DNA of 47,732 nt from assembly GCA_963839285.1 (NCBI GenBank), contig CAWIUN010000027.1:1-47732 (forward strand), in the 5' to 3' direction. Positions within the stretch are counted from its first letter, which is position 1. Each line of letters starts with the position of its first letter. The stretch is from DASSSQ01 sp963839285. Lineage in GTDB: Bacteria; Actinomycetota; Thermoleophilia; Gaiellales; Gaiellaceae. A program made the translations under genes and the position numbers. This document shows positions 40,667 to 47,732 of the stretch, piece by piece. The notes under the pieces were generated by a model. That model was not told the origin of the DNA and ran no database searches. It saw only the letters and a program-made list of their open reading frames with translations.

Positions 40667-40902
40667 GCACGAACGACCGGATCCGGATCGAGCTCGGCTT
40701 CGAGGGAGGGCAGATCATGAGCGTGCTCGTCCCGACCCGCGCCGCCGAGGAGCTCGAGCAGGCGCTCGGCCGCGGCGAGGAGGGCGCGTTCGGGGTCGAC
40801 GCCGAGGACGGCCGCTACACGATCGTGCTCCGCCGCGTCGACTACCTGAAGCGCTTCGCGCGGGAGGCGCGCGTCGGGTTCGGCTCGGGCGCCGCCGGCT
40901 AG
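40663..40902 (+). CDS. Small conserved-looking protein, possibly DUF3107-like
   Basis: 79 residues, ATG overlapping the epimerase stop. Sequence pattern: a beta-rich start RIRIELGFEGGQIMSVLVP, a helix AAEELEQALGRGEE, then GAFGVDAEDGRYTIVLRRVDYLKRFA. Size and layout resemble the small actinobacterial DUF3107 proteins, but similarity is weak by eye. No membrane helix or signal peptide. Function unknown; translation is coupled to the epimerase. Confidence 0.65.
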   Translation: MSTNDRIRIELGFEGGQIMSVLVPTRAAEELEQALGRGEEGAFGVDAEDGRYTIVLRRVDYLKRFAREARVGFGSGAAG

Positions 40903-40942
40903 CGCGGTTAGGCGCGGCCGCGCACCGGGCATCCCTCTCGAG

Positions 40943-41527
40943 ATGACCGACACCGCCAAGGGAGGCGAGCGGGGGCCGGAGATGCGCGCGCTCGTGGACC
41001 GCGCCCAGCAGGGCGACCGCGACGCGCTCGAGGAGCTCTACCTGATCCACTTCGACCGCATCTACAGCTACCTGCACGTCAGCGTCGGCAACAAGCACGA
41101 CGCCGAGGACCTGACGACGCAGACGTTCCTGAAGATGCTCGAGTCGATCGGCCGCTTCCGCTGGCAGTCGGCGCCGTTTTCCGCCTGGCTCTTCCGGATC
41201 GCGCACAACCTCGCCATGGACCACTTCCGCGCCGGCCGCCGCTGGCAGCCCGAGGCGGACGTTCCCGAGCCCTCGCCCGACGAGAGCAGCTCCGCGGCCG
41301 AGCAGGCGCTGCACGCGATCGGGCGCCGCTCGATGCAGGAGCTGATCGAGGAGCTCTCGCCGGAGCAGCAGCAGGTGCTGACGCTCAAGTTCGTCTTCAA
41401 CTTCTCGAACGGCGAGGTCGCGACGATCCTCGGCAAGACCGAGGGCGCGATCAAGTCGCTGCAGCACCGGGCGCTCGCCTCGCTGCAGAAGCAGTTCGCC
41501 GAGCGCGAGCAGGCACAGCAGGCGTAG
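40943..41527 (+). CDS. ECF-type RNA polymerase sigma factor
   Basis: 194 residues. Region 2 is ALVDRAQQGDRDALEELYLIHFDRIYSYLH followed by DAEDLTTQTFLKMLESIGRFRW and AWLFRIAHNLAMDHFRAGRR. A linker of about 25 acidic/serine residues leads to region 4, ELSPEQQQVLTLKFVFNFSNGEVATILGKTEGAIKSLQHRALASLQK, with a clear helix-turn-helix. Region 3 is absent, as in ECF factors. No anti-sigma gene is adjacent; instead the gene is followed directly by the C-depleted segment. The two codons after ATG are not conserved and MRALVDR (residue 14) is an alternative start. Confidence 0.93.
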   Translation: MTDTAKGGERGPEMRALVDRAQQGDRDALEELYLIHFDRIYSYLHVSVGNKHDAEDLTTQTFLKMLESIGRFRWQSAPFSAWLFRIAHNLAMDHFRAGRRWQPEADVPEPSPDESSSAAEQALHAIGRRSMQELIEELSPEQQQVLTLKFVFNFSNGEVATILGKTEGAIKSLQHRALASLQKQFAEREQAQQA

Positions 41528-41565
41528 CCCGCTCCGCGCCAGCGACCTGGGGGGCGTAGCGGAGT

Positions 41566-42549
41566 TGTGGAGGAGTTGAGGGGGTATGTGTTTGATGGTG
41601 CTGTGTTACGTAGGTGGGATGTTTGTACTCGTCGCCCAGCGGCGCTCGAGTATATTGATTGTACGGCGTAAGTCTTTAGGCGGCTCGTTGGAGGATGTGT
41701 AGTGTGATTAAGGAAAGTTTTTTGTTTGGAAGTGTGTTTAGTGGGATCATCCGGTGCCGTCCGGGCGGCGCCGAAGAAATGTGATGTTTTATGAGTGGTA
41801 AGTATTTTGAGTTGTGTTATTATGTGATTGTATGTTATATTGAGATAGCGTTTTTTTGTAGAAGATAGGGGTATTAGGTATGAGTATAGATTTAGGTTAA
41901 TGTGTTGTGTTTTGTTGAAAGGGTGGATGTGAAGTGTGTGGAATGTGGGATATGGGGATGGGTGTGTGGGGTTAGAGAGGTTATGTTAGTGTGAGTTAGT
42001 GTTGGGTAGTTGTAGTGATGGTTGTTTGAGTTATTGATAGGGGAACGGAGAGGGGGGGGTGTATGTGGGGAATGGTGATTGTGTACGGAAAGAGTTAGGT
42101 TTTTGTGTTTGTGTGATTGGGTGGAGGGAAGTGTGTTAGGTAGGTTTAATGGTTTTGTGATGGATTTTTTGTAGTTTTGTTGTAGAGATGAGGTTGTCGG
42201 CGACCAATCACCGGGCGCCGTGATGTTGTAGATGTAGTTGGTAGTTTTTGTATAGTTTTGAATTTTGAGGTATTTGTTGAGTTTTTTTTACGAATGTGTG
42301 GTTTTTGTTGAGTAGGAGTTTTATTTTTTTGAGAATTAAGGTATTGTTTTTGATTGATGTAGAGTGGTGTGTATTTTAGTATGAAATGAATTTTAAGATT
42401 GTATAGGTTTTTTAGGGAAAGGGAATTGAGGAAGGTAAGAATTAGATAGAGGATAGAGAGGTAGAAGAGAGAAGAGGTGGTAGAAAGGAAGGGGGTGTGT
42501 ATAGGGGAGGAGTAGAAAGAGAGGAGAGGGAGGGAGGGGGGAGGGGTGG
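41566..42549 (+). other. C-depleted, G/T- then G/A-rich anomalous segment without genes
   Basis: Between the sigma factor and the YchF-like gene the base composition changes abruptly. By my count 41773-42197 (425 nt) has three C and 42220-42549 one C, all in CG dinucleotides; 41687-41747 has none. The first part is G/T-rich with T and G runs, and about 42410-42549 is almost pure purine. Four short islands keep normal GC: about 41625-41653, 41661-41686, 41748-41772 and 42198-42219. I find no plausible plus-strand gene, tRNA, or IS end. A long minus-strand open frame exists only because C depletion removes TAG/TGA on that strand. It could be an assembly or sequencing artefact, hypermutated DNA or an unknown noncoding element. 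Confidence 0.8.
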
Positions 42550-42550
42550 C

Positions 42551-42556
42551 TACCCT
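42551..42556 (+). promoter_or_regulatory. -10 element (TACCCT) of the YchF-like gene at the edge of the anomalous segment
   Basis: TACCCT ends 6 nt before the GTG at 42563. Normal composition resumes exactly here, at position 42550, so any -35 or operator of this gene would lie in the purine-rich anomalous DNA. Confidence 0.45.
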
Positions 42557-42562
42557 CTGCGC

Positions 42563-43483
42563 GTGGCTCTCGACGTCGGCATCGTCGGCCTGCCGAGCTC
42601 CGGCAAGACGACGCTCTTCACCGTCCTGACGCGGACGGACGCGCACGGCTCCGGCAAGGAGCACGTCGGCATGGCGCAGGTTCCGGACCCGCGGCTGCAG
42701 CAGCTCGCCGAGGTCGTGCACGCGCGGAAGGTGACGCCCGCGGCGGTGCGGGTCGTCGACGTGCCGGGCACCGGCCCGCAGCTTCTCGGCAACCTGCGCC
42801 AGGTCGACGCGCTGCTCGTCGTCCTCGACGGCTTCTCGGGCACGCGCGTCCCCGCCGACGACCTCGAGACGCTGAAGCTCGAGCTCCTCGTCGCCGACCG
42901 CGACCACGTCGAGCGGCGGCTCGAGCGCGTCGCCAAGCAGGCGAAGTCGGGCGACCCGCAGGTGCGGAAGGAGGCCGAGGAGCTGGAGCGGCTGCTCGCG
43001 CACCTCGACGGCGGCGCGAGCCTCTCCGACTGGGAGGGCGAGCTGCCGCCCGAGCTCGACCCGCTGACGTCGAAGCCGCTGCTCGCGGTCGAGAACGGGC
43101 CGGGCGGGATCGACCTGCAGCTCGAGTCCGAGCTCGCGCAGCTGCCCGAGGAGGAGGCGGCGGCGTTCCGCGAGGGCGCCTCCGCGCTCGAGGAGGTCGT
43201 GCGGCGGCTGACCGGCGAGCTCGACCTGATCACGTTCTTCACCGCGGGCGAGAAGGAGACGCGGGCCTGGACGCTGCGACGCGGCTCGACCGCCCTCGAC
43301 GCCGCGGCGACGATCCACACCGACATCGCGCGCGGCTTCATCCGCTGCGAGGTGCTCCGCTGGGACGAGCTCGTCGCCGCCGGCGGCCACGCCGAGGCAG
43401 CCCGCGCCGGGCAGCAGCGGCTCGAGGGCAAGACCTACGTCGTCGCGGACGGCGACGTGCTGAACGTGCGCTTCAACGTCTGA
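42563..43483 (+). CDS. YchF/OLA1-like P-loop GTPase/ATPase, short and divergent
   Basis: 306 residues from the GTG at 42563 (VALDVGIVGLPSSGKTTLF); a longer frame would start in the anomalous segment. P-loop GLPSSGKTT, switch II region VVDVPGTGP, a coiled-coil helical insertion around ERRLERVAKQAKSGDPQVRKEAEELERLL, then FTAGEKETRAWTLRRGSTALDAAATIHTDIARGFIRCEV and the YchF-specific end EGKTYVVADGDVLNVRFNV (TGS domain). Usual YchF is about 360 residues. The NVNE nucleotide-specificity motif that gives ATP preference appears as AVENG here, so nucleotide choice may differ. Likely ribosome-associated. Confidence 0.85.
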   Translation: MALDVGIVGLPSSGKTTLFTVLTRTDAHGSGKEHVGMAQVPDPRLQQLAEVVHARKVTPAAVRVVDVPGTGPQLLGNLRQVDALLVVLDGFSGTRVPADDLETLKLELLVADRDHVERRLERVAKQAKSGDPQVRKEAEELERLLAHLDGGASLSDWEGELPPELDPLTSKPLLAVENGPGGIDLQLESELAQLPEEEAAAFREGASALEEVVRRLTGELDLITFFTAGEKETRAWTLRRGSTALDAAATIHTDIARGFIRCEVLRWDELVAAGGHAEAARAGQQRLEGKTYVVADGDVLNVRFNV

Positions 43484-43491
43484 CCGGGGGC

Positions 43492-44334
43492 CTAGCCCGC
43501 GGCGATCAGGCCGATCCCTGCGAGCGTCAGGACGACCCCGCCGTCCTGCAGGCGCGAGATCCGCTCGCCGAGCAGGGCCCGCGCGAGCAGGATCGTCCCC
43601 ACCGGGTAGAGCGACGCGAGCACCGAGACGACGCTGACGAGGCCGTGCTCGGCCGCCGCGCCCGCGTAGAGGAAGTTGCCGGCCATGTCGAGGATCCCCG
43701 CGGCGGCGACGACCGAGAGGTCGAGCGGCGGCACGCGCAGCCGCGGCCGCTTGACGAGCGCGACGGCCACGAGCCCGGCGACCGAGACGAGCCGGAAGAG
43801 CAGCACCGACCAGATCACGTCCGCCTCGCCGGCGGCGTGCATCGGCGGGAAGTAGAAGCCCCAGCCGAGCGCGGCCAGGAGCGCCAGGCCGACCCCGGCC
43901 GCCACGCGCCGCTCGCGCGCGGCCTCGGTGCGCGGCTCGACCGACGCGAGCACGACCCCGACGAGCGCGAGGCCCATGCCCGCGCCCTCGAGCAGGCTCG
44001 GCCGCTCGCCGCGCGCGACGCCGAAGAGCACCGGGATCGCGGCGGCGAGGCCGGCGATCGGCGCGACGACGCTCATCGCCCCCACCTGCATGCCGCGGTA
44101 GAAGGCGGCGAGGCCGAGCGTGCCGCAGAAGGCGGCGGGGAGCGCCCAGAGGATGCCGGCGCCGTGCGGGCCGCGGCCGCTCGCCGCGACGACGATCCCG
44201 ATCGTCGCGAGGCCGGCGACCTGGCCGAGCAGGAGCACGGTCAGGACGCCGTAGGTGCGGCCCTTCAGCGGCCCGGCGAAGTCGGCGAAGCTCCAGGCGA
44301 GGCTGGCGGCGAGGGCGAGCCCGAGCGCGTTCAT
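43492..44334 (-). CDS. EamA/DMT-superfamily transporter
   Basis: 280 residues, ten predicted membrane helices in two homologous halves. MNALGLALAASLAWSFADFAGPLKGR opens the first repeat. ILWALPAAFCGTLGLAAFYRGMQVGAMSVVAPIAGLAAAIPVLFGV closes it with the family's conserved GMQVG...API region. The second repeat ends with VSVLASLYPVGTILLARALLGERISRLQDGGVVLTLAGIGLIA. A small-metabolite exporter by family; substrate unknown. The ATG overlaps the stop of the upstream nuclease gene, so the two are co-expressed. Confidence 0.88.
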   Translation of the reverse strand: MNALGLALAASLAWSFADFAGPLKGRTYGVLTVLLLGQVAGLATIGIVVAASGRGPHGAGILWALPAAFCGTLGLAAFYRGMQVGAMSVVAPIAGLAAAIPVLFGVARGERPSLLEGAGMGLALVGVVLASVEPRTEAARERRVAAGVGLALLAALGWGFYFPPMHAAGEADVIWSVLLFRLVSVAGLVAVALVKRPRLRVPPLDLSVVAAAGILDMAGNFLYAGAAAEHGLVSVVSVLASLYPVGTILLARALLGERISRLQDGGVVLTLAGIGLIAAG

Positions 44335-45149
44335 TCGCCGACGGGTCTGAGCGCCGCGACGGCGTCGAGCTGGTTCGCGTGGTAGAGCACCGCCGCCTCG
44401 GCCGTCCGCGCCGCGCGCGCGTCGTGGTGCGAGGCGACCGCGTGCAGCAGCTCCGCGCGCACGGCGTCGTCGAGGGCTCCCGCGCGCTCCTCGACCAGGC
44501 GCAGGCCGAGGTGGACGTGGCCGAGCAGCCGCCCCTCGTCGGTCGGCGCGAACGTCGGCCCGCGGCGCAGCTCGCGCGTGCGCCCGACGTCGTGGAGGAG
44601 GGCCGCGGCGAGCAGGAGGTCGGCGCGGAGCCGCTGGTGCAGCTGCGCCGTCTCGCGGCAGAGCGTCGCGACGCCGACGGTGTGCTCGAGCAGGCCGCCC
44701 GCGTAGGAGTGGTGGCCGTCGGGCGTCGCCGGGAACGCGCGCAGGTCGCAGTCGGCGAGCGTGCGCGCGACGACCTCCCGCAGGCCGGCGTGCGAGACCT
44801 CGGCGGTCAGGAACTCGAGGAAGCCCTGCAGCTCCTCGGCGTCGCGCCGGATCGCGGGTGCGAGCCCGGCGGGGTCGTCCGGCGCCGGCTCGAGCGAGCG
44901 CACGTCGAGCTGGAGGCGGCCGCCGTAGCGCTCGACCCGGCCCAGCACGCGGACGGCGTCGCCCTCGGCGAAGCGCCCGTCGAGCAGCTCGACGTCGTTC
45001 CAGACGCGGGCCTCGATCCGCCCGCTCGGGTCGACGAGCTCGAGCGCCAGGTACGCCGCCCCGTTCCGCGTCCGCAGCCGCCGCTTGCGCGCGACCGCGT
45101 AGACGCCCTCGGCGACCTGGTCCTCCGCCAGCTCCGCGATCGTGCCCAC
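44331..45149 (-). CDS. YhaM-like 3'-5' exoribonuclease (OB-fold plus HD domain)
   Basis: 272 residues from a GTG. The N-terminal OB-fold (about 20-90) shows RTRNGAAYLALELVDPSGRIEARVWND and AVRVLGRVERYGGRLQLDVRSLEP. The HD phosphohydrolase domain follows with GGLLEHTVGVATLC (His), LLAAALLHDVGRTREL (HD pair), LLHAVASHHDAR (His) and EAAVLYHANQLDA (late Asp). This order is that of the YhaM/CBF1 family, metal-dependent exonucleases that degrade RNA or ssDNA. Its TAGACT -10 lies 8 nt upstream. Confidence 0.87.
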   Translation of the reverse strand: MGTIAELAEDQVAEGVYAVARKRRLRTRNGAAYLALELVDPSGRIEARVWNDVELLDGRFAEGDAVRVLGRVERYGGRLQLDVRSLEPAPDDPAGLAPAIRRDAEELQGFLEFLTAEVSHAGLREVVARTLADCDLRAFPATPDGHHSYAGGLLEHTVGVATLCRETAQLHQRLRADLLLAAALLHDVGRTRELRRGPTFAPTDEGRLLGHVHLGLRLVEERAGALDDAVRAELLHAVASHHDARAARTAEAAVLYHANQLDAVAALRPVGE

Positions 45150-45157
45150 GACGACGG

Positions 45158-45178
45158 AGTCTACGGTTCGTCTAGGCT
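45158..45178. promoter_or_regulatory. Divergent -10 elements of the YhaM-like and DUF1015 genes
   Basis: The 35-nt gap holds TAGACT on the minus strand (45158-45163, 8 nt from the YhaM-like GTG) and TAGGCT on the plus strand (45173-45178, 6 nt from the DUF1015 GTG). Neither leaves room for a 5' leader with a Shine-Dalgarno sequence. Confidence 0.5.
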
Positions 45179-45184
45179 CGGGCC

Positions 45185-46216
45185 GTGCCCGAGATCCGCC
45201 CGTTTCGCGCGCTCCGCTACGGCGACGCCGCCGGGCCGCTCGCCGACCTCGTGGCGCCGCCCTACGACGTGATCTCGCCGCAGGAGCGCGCCCGCTACCT
45301 GGCGCGGAGCCCCTACAACGTCGTCCATCTGACGCTGCCGGAGTCGGACGAGCAGGCGGCCGCGGACCTGGAGGCGTGGCGCCGCGACGGCGTGCTCGTC
45401 GAGGAGGAGCCGGCGGTCTGGTGGGTCGCCCAGGACTACACCGGCCCGGACGGGATCGCCCGCACGCGCGAGGGCTTCGCCGCCTCGGTGCGCGTCGAGC
45501 CGTACTCGACCGGCGCGGTGCTGCCGCACGAGCGCACGCACGCCGGCCCGAAGGAGGGGCGCCTGCGGCTGCTGCGGGCGACGCGGACGCAGCTCGAGCC
45601 GATCTTCCTGCTCTACGACGCCGAGCCGCCGCTGGCGCGGCCGCAGCGGGCGCCCGACCTCGAGGCCGAGGAGGGCGGCGTCACGACGCGGCTCTGGCGG
45701 ATGCCGGGCGTCGAGCCGGGGCTCGACGTCCCGCTCCTGATCGCCGACGGCCACCACCGCTACGAGACCGCGGTCGCCTTCGCCGAGGAGGAGCCGTCCG
45801 CGACGCACACCTTCGCGATCCTGGTCAGCGCCCGCGCGCCCGGGGTCGTCGTCTTCCCCACGCATCGCCTCGTCCGCGGGCTCGGCGAGCTGCCGGCGAC
45901 GCCGCTCGACGACCTGCCCTCGCCGCTGCCCGGCCCGGTGCTCTACCGCGACGGGCGCTACTTCCGGATCGTGGCGGACGCCGAGCTCGACGCCGAGGCG
46001 GTCGCCGGCCTCGACGCCGAGGTCGTCGGCTACGCGCCGGTCGCGGCCGAGGCGGTCGCCGCCGTCGACCGCGGCGAGGCCGAGGGCGCCTTCCTGCTGC
46101 GGCCCGTGACGGTCGAGCAGGTCGCCGCACGCGCCGCCGCCGGCGGCGTCATGCCGCAGAAGACGACGTTCTTCTATCCGAAGCTCCTCTCGGGGATGCT
46201 CTTCCACCCGGTATGA
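45185..46216 (+). CDS. DUF1015 family protein
   Basis: 343 residues, GTG start. Family hallmarks: EIRPFRALRYG at the N-terminus, LVAPPYDVISPQERARYLARSPYNVVHLTLPE, VLPHERTHAGPKEGRLRLLRATRTQLEPIFLLYD, LLIADGHHRYETAVAF and the C-terminal MPQKTTFFYPKLLSGML. Soluble and cytosolic, slightly shorter than usual (about 400). The conserved GHHRYE and PKxxxFYPK segments look like a catalytic site; no activity is claimed here. Coupled to the next gene by an ATGA overlap. Confidence 0.9.
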   Translation: MPEIRPFRALRYGDAAGPLADLVAPPYDVISPQERARYLARSPYNVVHLTLPESDEQAAADLEAWRRDGVLVEEEPAVWWVAQDYTGPDGIARTREGFAASVRVEPYSTGAVLPHERTHAGPKEGRLRLLRATRTQLEPIFLLYDAEPPLARPQRAPDLEAEEGGVTTRLWRMPGVEPGLDVPLLIADGHHRYETAVAFAEEEPSATHTFAILVSARAPGVVVFPTHRLVRGLGELPATPLDDLPSPLPGPVLYRDGRYFRIVADAELDAEAVAGLDAEVVGYAPVAAEAVAAVDRGEAEGAFLLRPVTVEQVAARAAAGGVMPQKTTFFYPKLLSGMLFHPV

Positions 46217-47001
46217 CCGACTGGTTGCGCCTCTGCCGCGAGGCCGCCGTCGACGTGCAGGGCGTGCTCGAGGAGCTGCCGCGCCGGGGCGATCGCGAGC
46301 CGGTCGTCGGCACGGGCGAGGGCGGCGACCAGACGACGGCCGTCGACGCGGCGGCCGAGCGGGTCGTGCTGCGCCGGTTCGAGGGCCTCGACGACGTCGC
46401 GATCGTCTCCGAGGAGGTCGGCGAGCTCGGCGAGGGCCGGCTCCGCGTCGTCGTCGACCCGATCGACGGCTCCCTGAACGCCAAGCGCGGGATCCCCTAC
46501 TTCTCGCTCTCGATCGCGGTCGCGGACGGCCCGGCGATGGAGGACGTCTTCTTCGGCTACGTGCACGACTTCGGCAGCGGCGAGGAGTGGACGGCGAGGC
46601 GGGGCGACGGCGCCTGCCTGAACGGCGAGGCGCTCGGGCCGGACCTGCCGAAGGACGAGCTCGAGATCCTCGCCTTCGAGGCGACGCGGACGAGCTACGT
46701 CGCCGACAAGGCCGCCGCGATGGTCGGGATCGCCCATCGTCTGCGGGTGATGGGCTCGCTGGCGCTCTCGCTCTGCCACCTCGCCGACGGCCGTCTCGAC
46801 GGGGTCGTCTCGCTGAAGCCGGCGCGCTCGGTCGACATCGCCGCGGCGCAGCTGCTCGTGCGCGAGCGCGGCCTCGCGATCGACCTGCCCGAGGCGCCGC
46901 CCTTCGCACGGGCGCCGCTCGACCTCGAGGCGCGTTCGCGGCTCGTCGCAGCGGGTACGCCGGAGGCATGCGGGAGACTGGCGGCGGCGCTCCTGGCCTG
47001 A
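46213..47001 (+). CDS. Inositol monophosphatase family phosphatase
   Basis: 262 residues. The metal-binding motifs of the IMPase/FBPase superfamily are present: Glu-Glu in VAIVSEEVGELG, the core VVVDPIDGSLNAKRGIPYFSLSIAV (Asp, Asp, Gly-Ser), and a late SVDIAAAQLLV where SVDIAA replaces the common WDxAA. The middle has a characteristic YVHDFGSGEEWTARRGDGACLNGE. It dephosphorylates myo-inositol-1-phosphate or a related small phosphate such as fructose-1,6-bisphosphate or NADP. The N-terminus overlaps DUF1015, the end overlaps DUF72 by 34 nt. Confidence 0.88.
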   Translation: MTDWLRLCREAAVDVQGVLEELPRRGDREPVVGTGEGGDQTTAVDAAAERVVLRRFEGLDDVAIVSEEVGELGEGRLRVVVDPIDGSLNAKRGIPYFSLSIAVADGPAMEDVFFGYVHDFGSGEEWTARRGDGACLNGEALGPDLPKDELEILAFEATRTSYVADKAAAMVGIAHRLRVMGSLALSLCHLADGRLDGVVSLKPARSVDIAAAQLLVRERGLAIDLPEAPPFARAPLDLEARSRLVAAGTPEACGRLAAALLA

Positions 47002-47732
47002 TCCGGATCGGCTGCTCGGGCTGGAACTACGGCCACTGGCGCAACGGCGTCTTCTACCCGCCGCGCCTGGCGGCGCGCCGCTGGCTCGACTGGTACGCGC
47101 GCCGCTTCGACACCGTCGAGATCAACATGACCTTCTACCGGCTGCCGAAGCCGGATGCGGTGCGCCGCTGGGTCGAGGAGAGCCCCGAGGGCTTCCTCTT
47201 CGCCGTCAAGCTCAGCCGCTACATCACGCACGTGAAGCGGCTCCGGGACGTCCGCCCCGGCCTCGAGACCTTCCTCGAGCGGCTCGAGCCGCTGCTCGGC
47301 AAGCCGAAGCTCGGCCCCTTCCTCTGGCAGCTGCCGCCGAACTTCCGCCGCGACGACGAGCGGCTCGCCGAGACGCTGACCGCGCTGCCGCCGGGCCGGC
47401 ACGCCTTCGAGTTCCGGCACGAGAGCTGGTTCCGGAACGAGGTCTACGACCTGCTCGCCGACCACGGCGTCGCGCTCGTGATCGGCGACCGACCCGAGGT
47501 GCACGCCTTCCAGGAGCACGTGCTGACGACCGACTGGACGTTCGTCCGCTTCCACGCAGGGACGCGCGGCCGGCGCGGCAACTACTCCGAGACCGAGCTG
47601 CGGGAATGGGCGGCGCGGCTCGCTGCCTGGCGCGAGCGCGGCGACGTCCACGCCTACTTCAACAACGACTGGGAGGGCTTCGCCGTCCGGAACGCGCGCC
47701 GGCTGCAGCAGCTGCTCGGCGTCGCCCCGTAC
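46968..47732 (+). CDS. DUF72 family protein (3'-truncated by window)
   Basis: 255 codons are visible from the ATG at 46968, without a stop. The TIM-barrel-like DUF72 signature is clear: IRIGCSGWNYGHWRNGVFYPP, WLDWYARRFDTVEINMTFYRLP, FLFAVKLSRYITHVKRL, GPFLWQLPPNFRRD, HAFEFRHESWF, VRFHAGTRGRRGNYSETEL and VHAYFNNDWEGFAVRNARRLQQLL. The last motif is normally close to the C-terminus, so only a few residues are missing. Function is not established. It is read in a different frame from the phosphatase gene it overlaps. Confidence 0.92.
   Translation, partial: MRETGGGAPGLIRIGCSGWNYGHWRNGVFYPPRLAARRWLDWYARRFDTVEINMTFYRLPKPDAVRRWVEESPEGFLFAVKLSRYITHVKRLRDVRPGLETFLERLEPLLGKPKLGPFLWQLPPNFRRDDERLAETLTALPPGRHAFEFRHESWFRNEVYDLLADHGVALVIGDRPEVHAFQEHVLTTDWTFVRFHAGTRGRRGNYSETELREWAARLAAWRERGDVHAYFNNDWEGFAVRNARRLQQLLGVAPY

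Noticed and set aside
41566..42549. Simple bisulfite-style C-to-T conversion of a normal GC-rich sequence
   Set aside because: Retained CG dinucleotides fit, but the last 130 nt are A/G-rich with few T, which C-to-T change alone cannot give. Kept only as part of a broader hypothesis.
42146..43390. Long minus-strand open frame running from the C-depleted segment into the YchF-like gene
   Set aside because: Its start lies antisense to the conserved YchF-like gene, and its extension exists because TAG and TGA need G on the strand that has almost none. The product is low-complexity Ser/Thr/Asn/Lys/Leu without any domain.
46968..47001. Shorter start for DUF72 to avoid overlap with the phosphatase gene
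   Set aside because: The conserved IRIGCSGWNY segment begins right after the overlap and no other start codon lies just before it, so the ATG at 46968 is kept.

Overview
The window is a very GC-rich, gene-dense bacterial chromosome segment with short intergenic gaps, many GTG starts and frequent 1-4 nt gene overlaps. Gene content (PknB-type kinase with a Thr/Ala tail, TreT and actinobacterial-type OtsA, DUF2079 and GT87 envelope proteins, DUF1385, CcmABC plus CcsA/HemX) points to Actinobacteriota. A Thermoleophilia-like lineage is my best guess; it is an inference, since no rRNA is present. I see no prophage, insertion sequence, integrase or CRISPR array.

Layout. 1-1.5 kb: the C-terminal end of a class A penicillin-binding protein and a GT87-type mannosyltransferase. 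1.5-6.4 kb (minus strand): a tightly overlapping operon of Ser/Thr kinase, GT2, GT4 and a DUF2079 membrane protein, probably for envelope glycan work. 6.4-7.6 kb: moeA; moaC and a mogA/moaB-type gene lie at 18.0-18.9 kb. 7.8-13.6 kb: an M28-like membrane protein, an OmpR-type two-component system, an HtrA protease with duplicated operator-like sites upstream, and a lone RsbW-like ATPase. 13.7-18.0 kb: trehalose genes (TreT, GT20) and an aldehyde dehydrogenase. 18.9-27.2 kb: a respiratory block of UbiA-family prenyltransferase, CcmA, CcmB, CcmC, CcmD-like, CcsA/HemX, hemA, hemC, hemD, a SAM hydroxide adenosyltransferase and a methyltransferase. 27.2-33 kb: tRNA-Phe, a flippase-like protein, cupin, single-domain response regulator, arginase, Nudix, alpha/beta hydrolase and RarA. 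33-38.7 kb: an M20 peptidase, pabB, pabC, DUF1385, and the NAD salvage genes pncB and pncA. 38.7-41.5 kb: an FtsH-like protease, methylmalonyl-CoA epimerase, a small protein and an ECF sigma factor. 42.6-47.7 kb: a YchF-like GTPase, EamA transporter, YhaM-like nuclease, DUF1015, inositol monophosphatase and a DUF72 protein cut by the window end.

Four things stand out beyond the genes. (1) A segment of about 1 kb (41566-42549) is almost free of C on the plus strand, except for four short GC-rich islands that can each fold. (2) A roughly 100-bp intergenic element occurs twice (19828-19924 and, inverted, 31395-31501), with conserved blocks and a GC hairpin. (3) A TAnnnT hexamer, mostly TAGGCT-like, lies 6-11 nt upstream of many starts, suggesting widespread leaderless transcription. 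(4) Seven genes carry eight apparent frameshifts, and every one is explained by a single extra C or G. This looks more like consensus error than biology, and it also bears on how far to trust the C-depleted segment.
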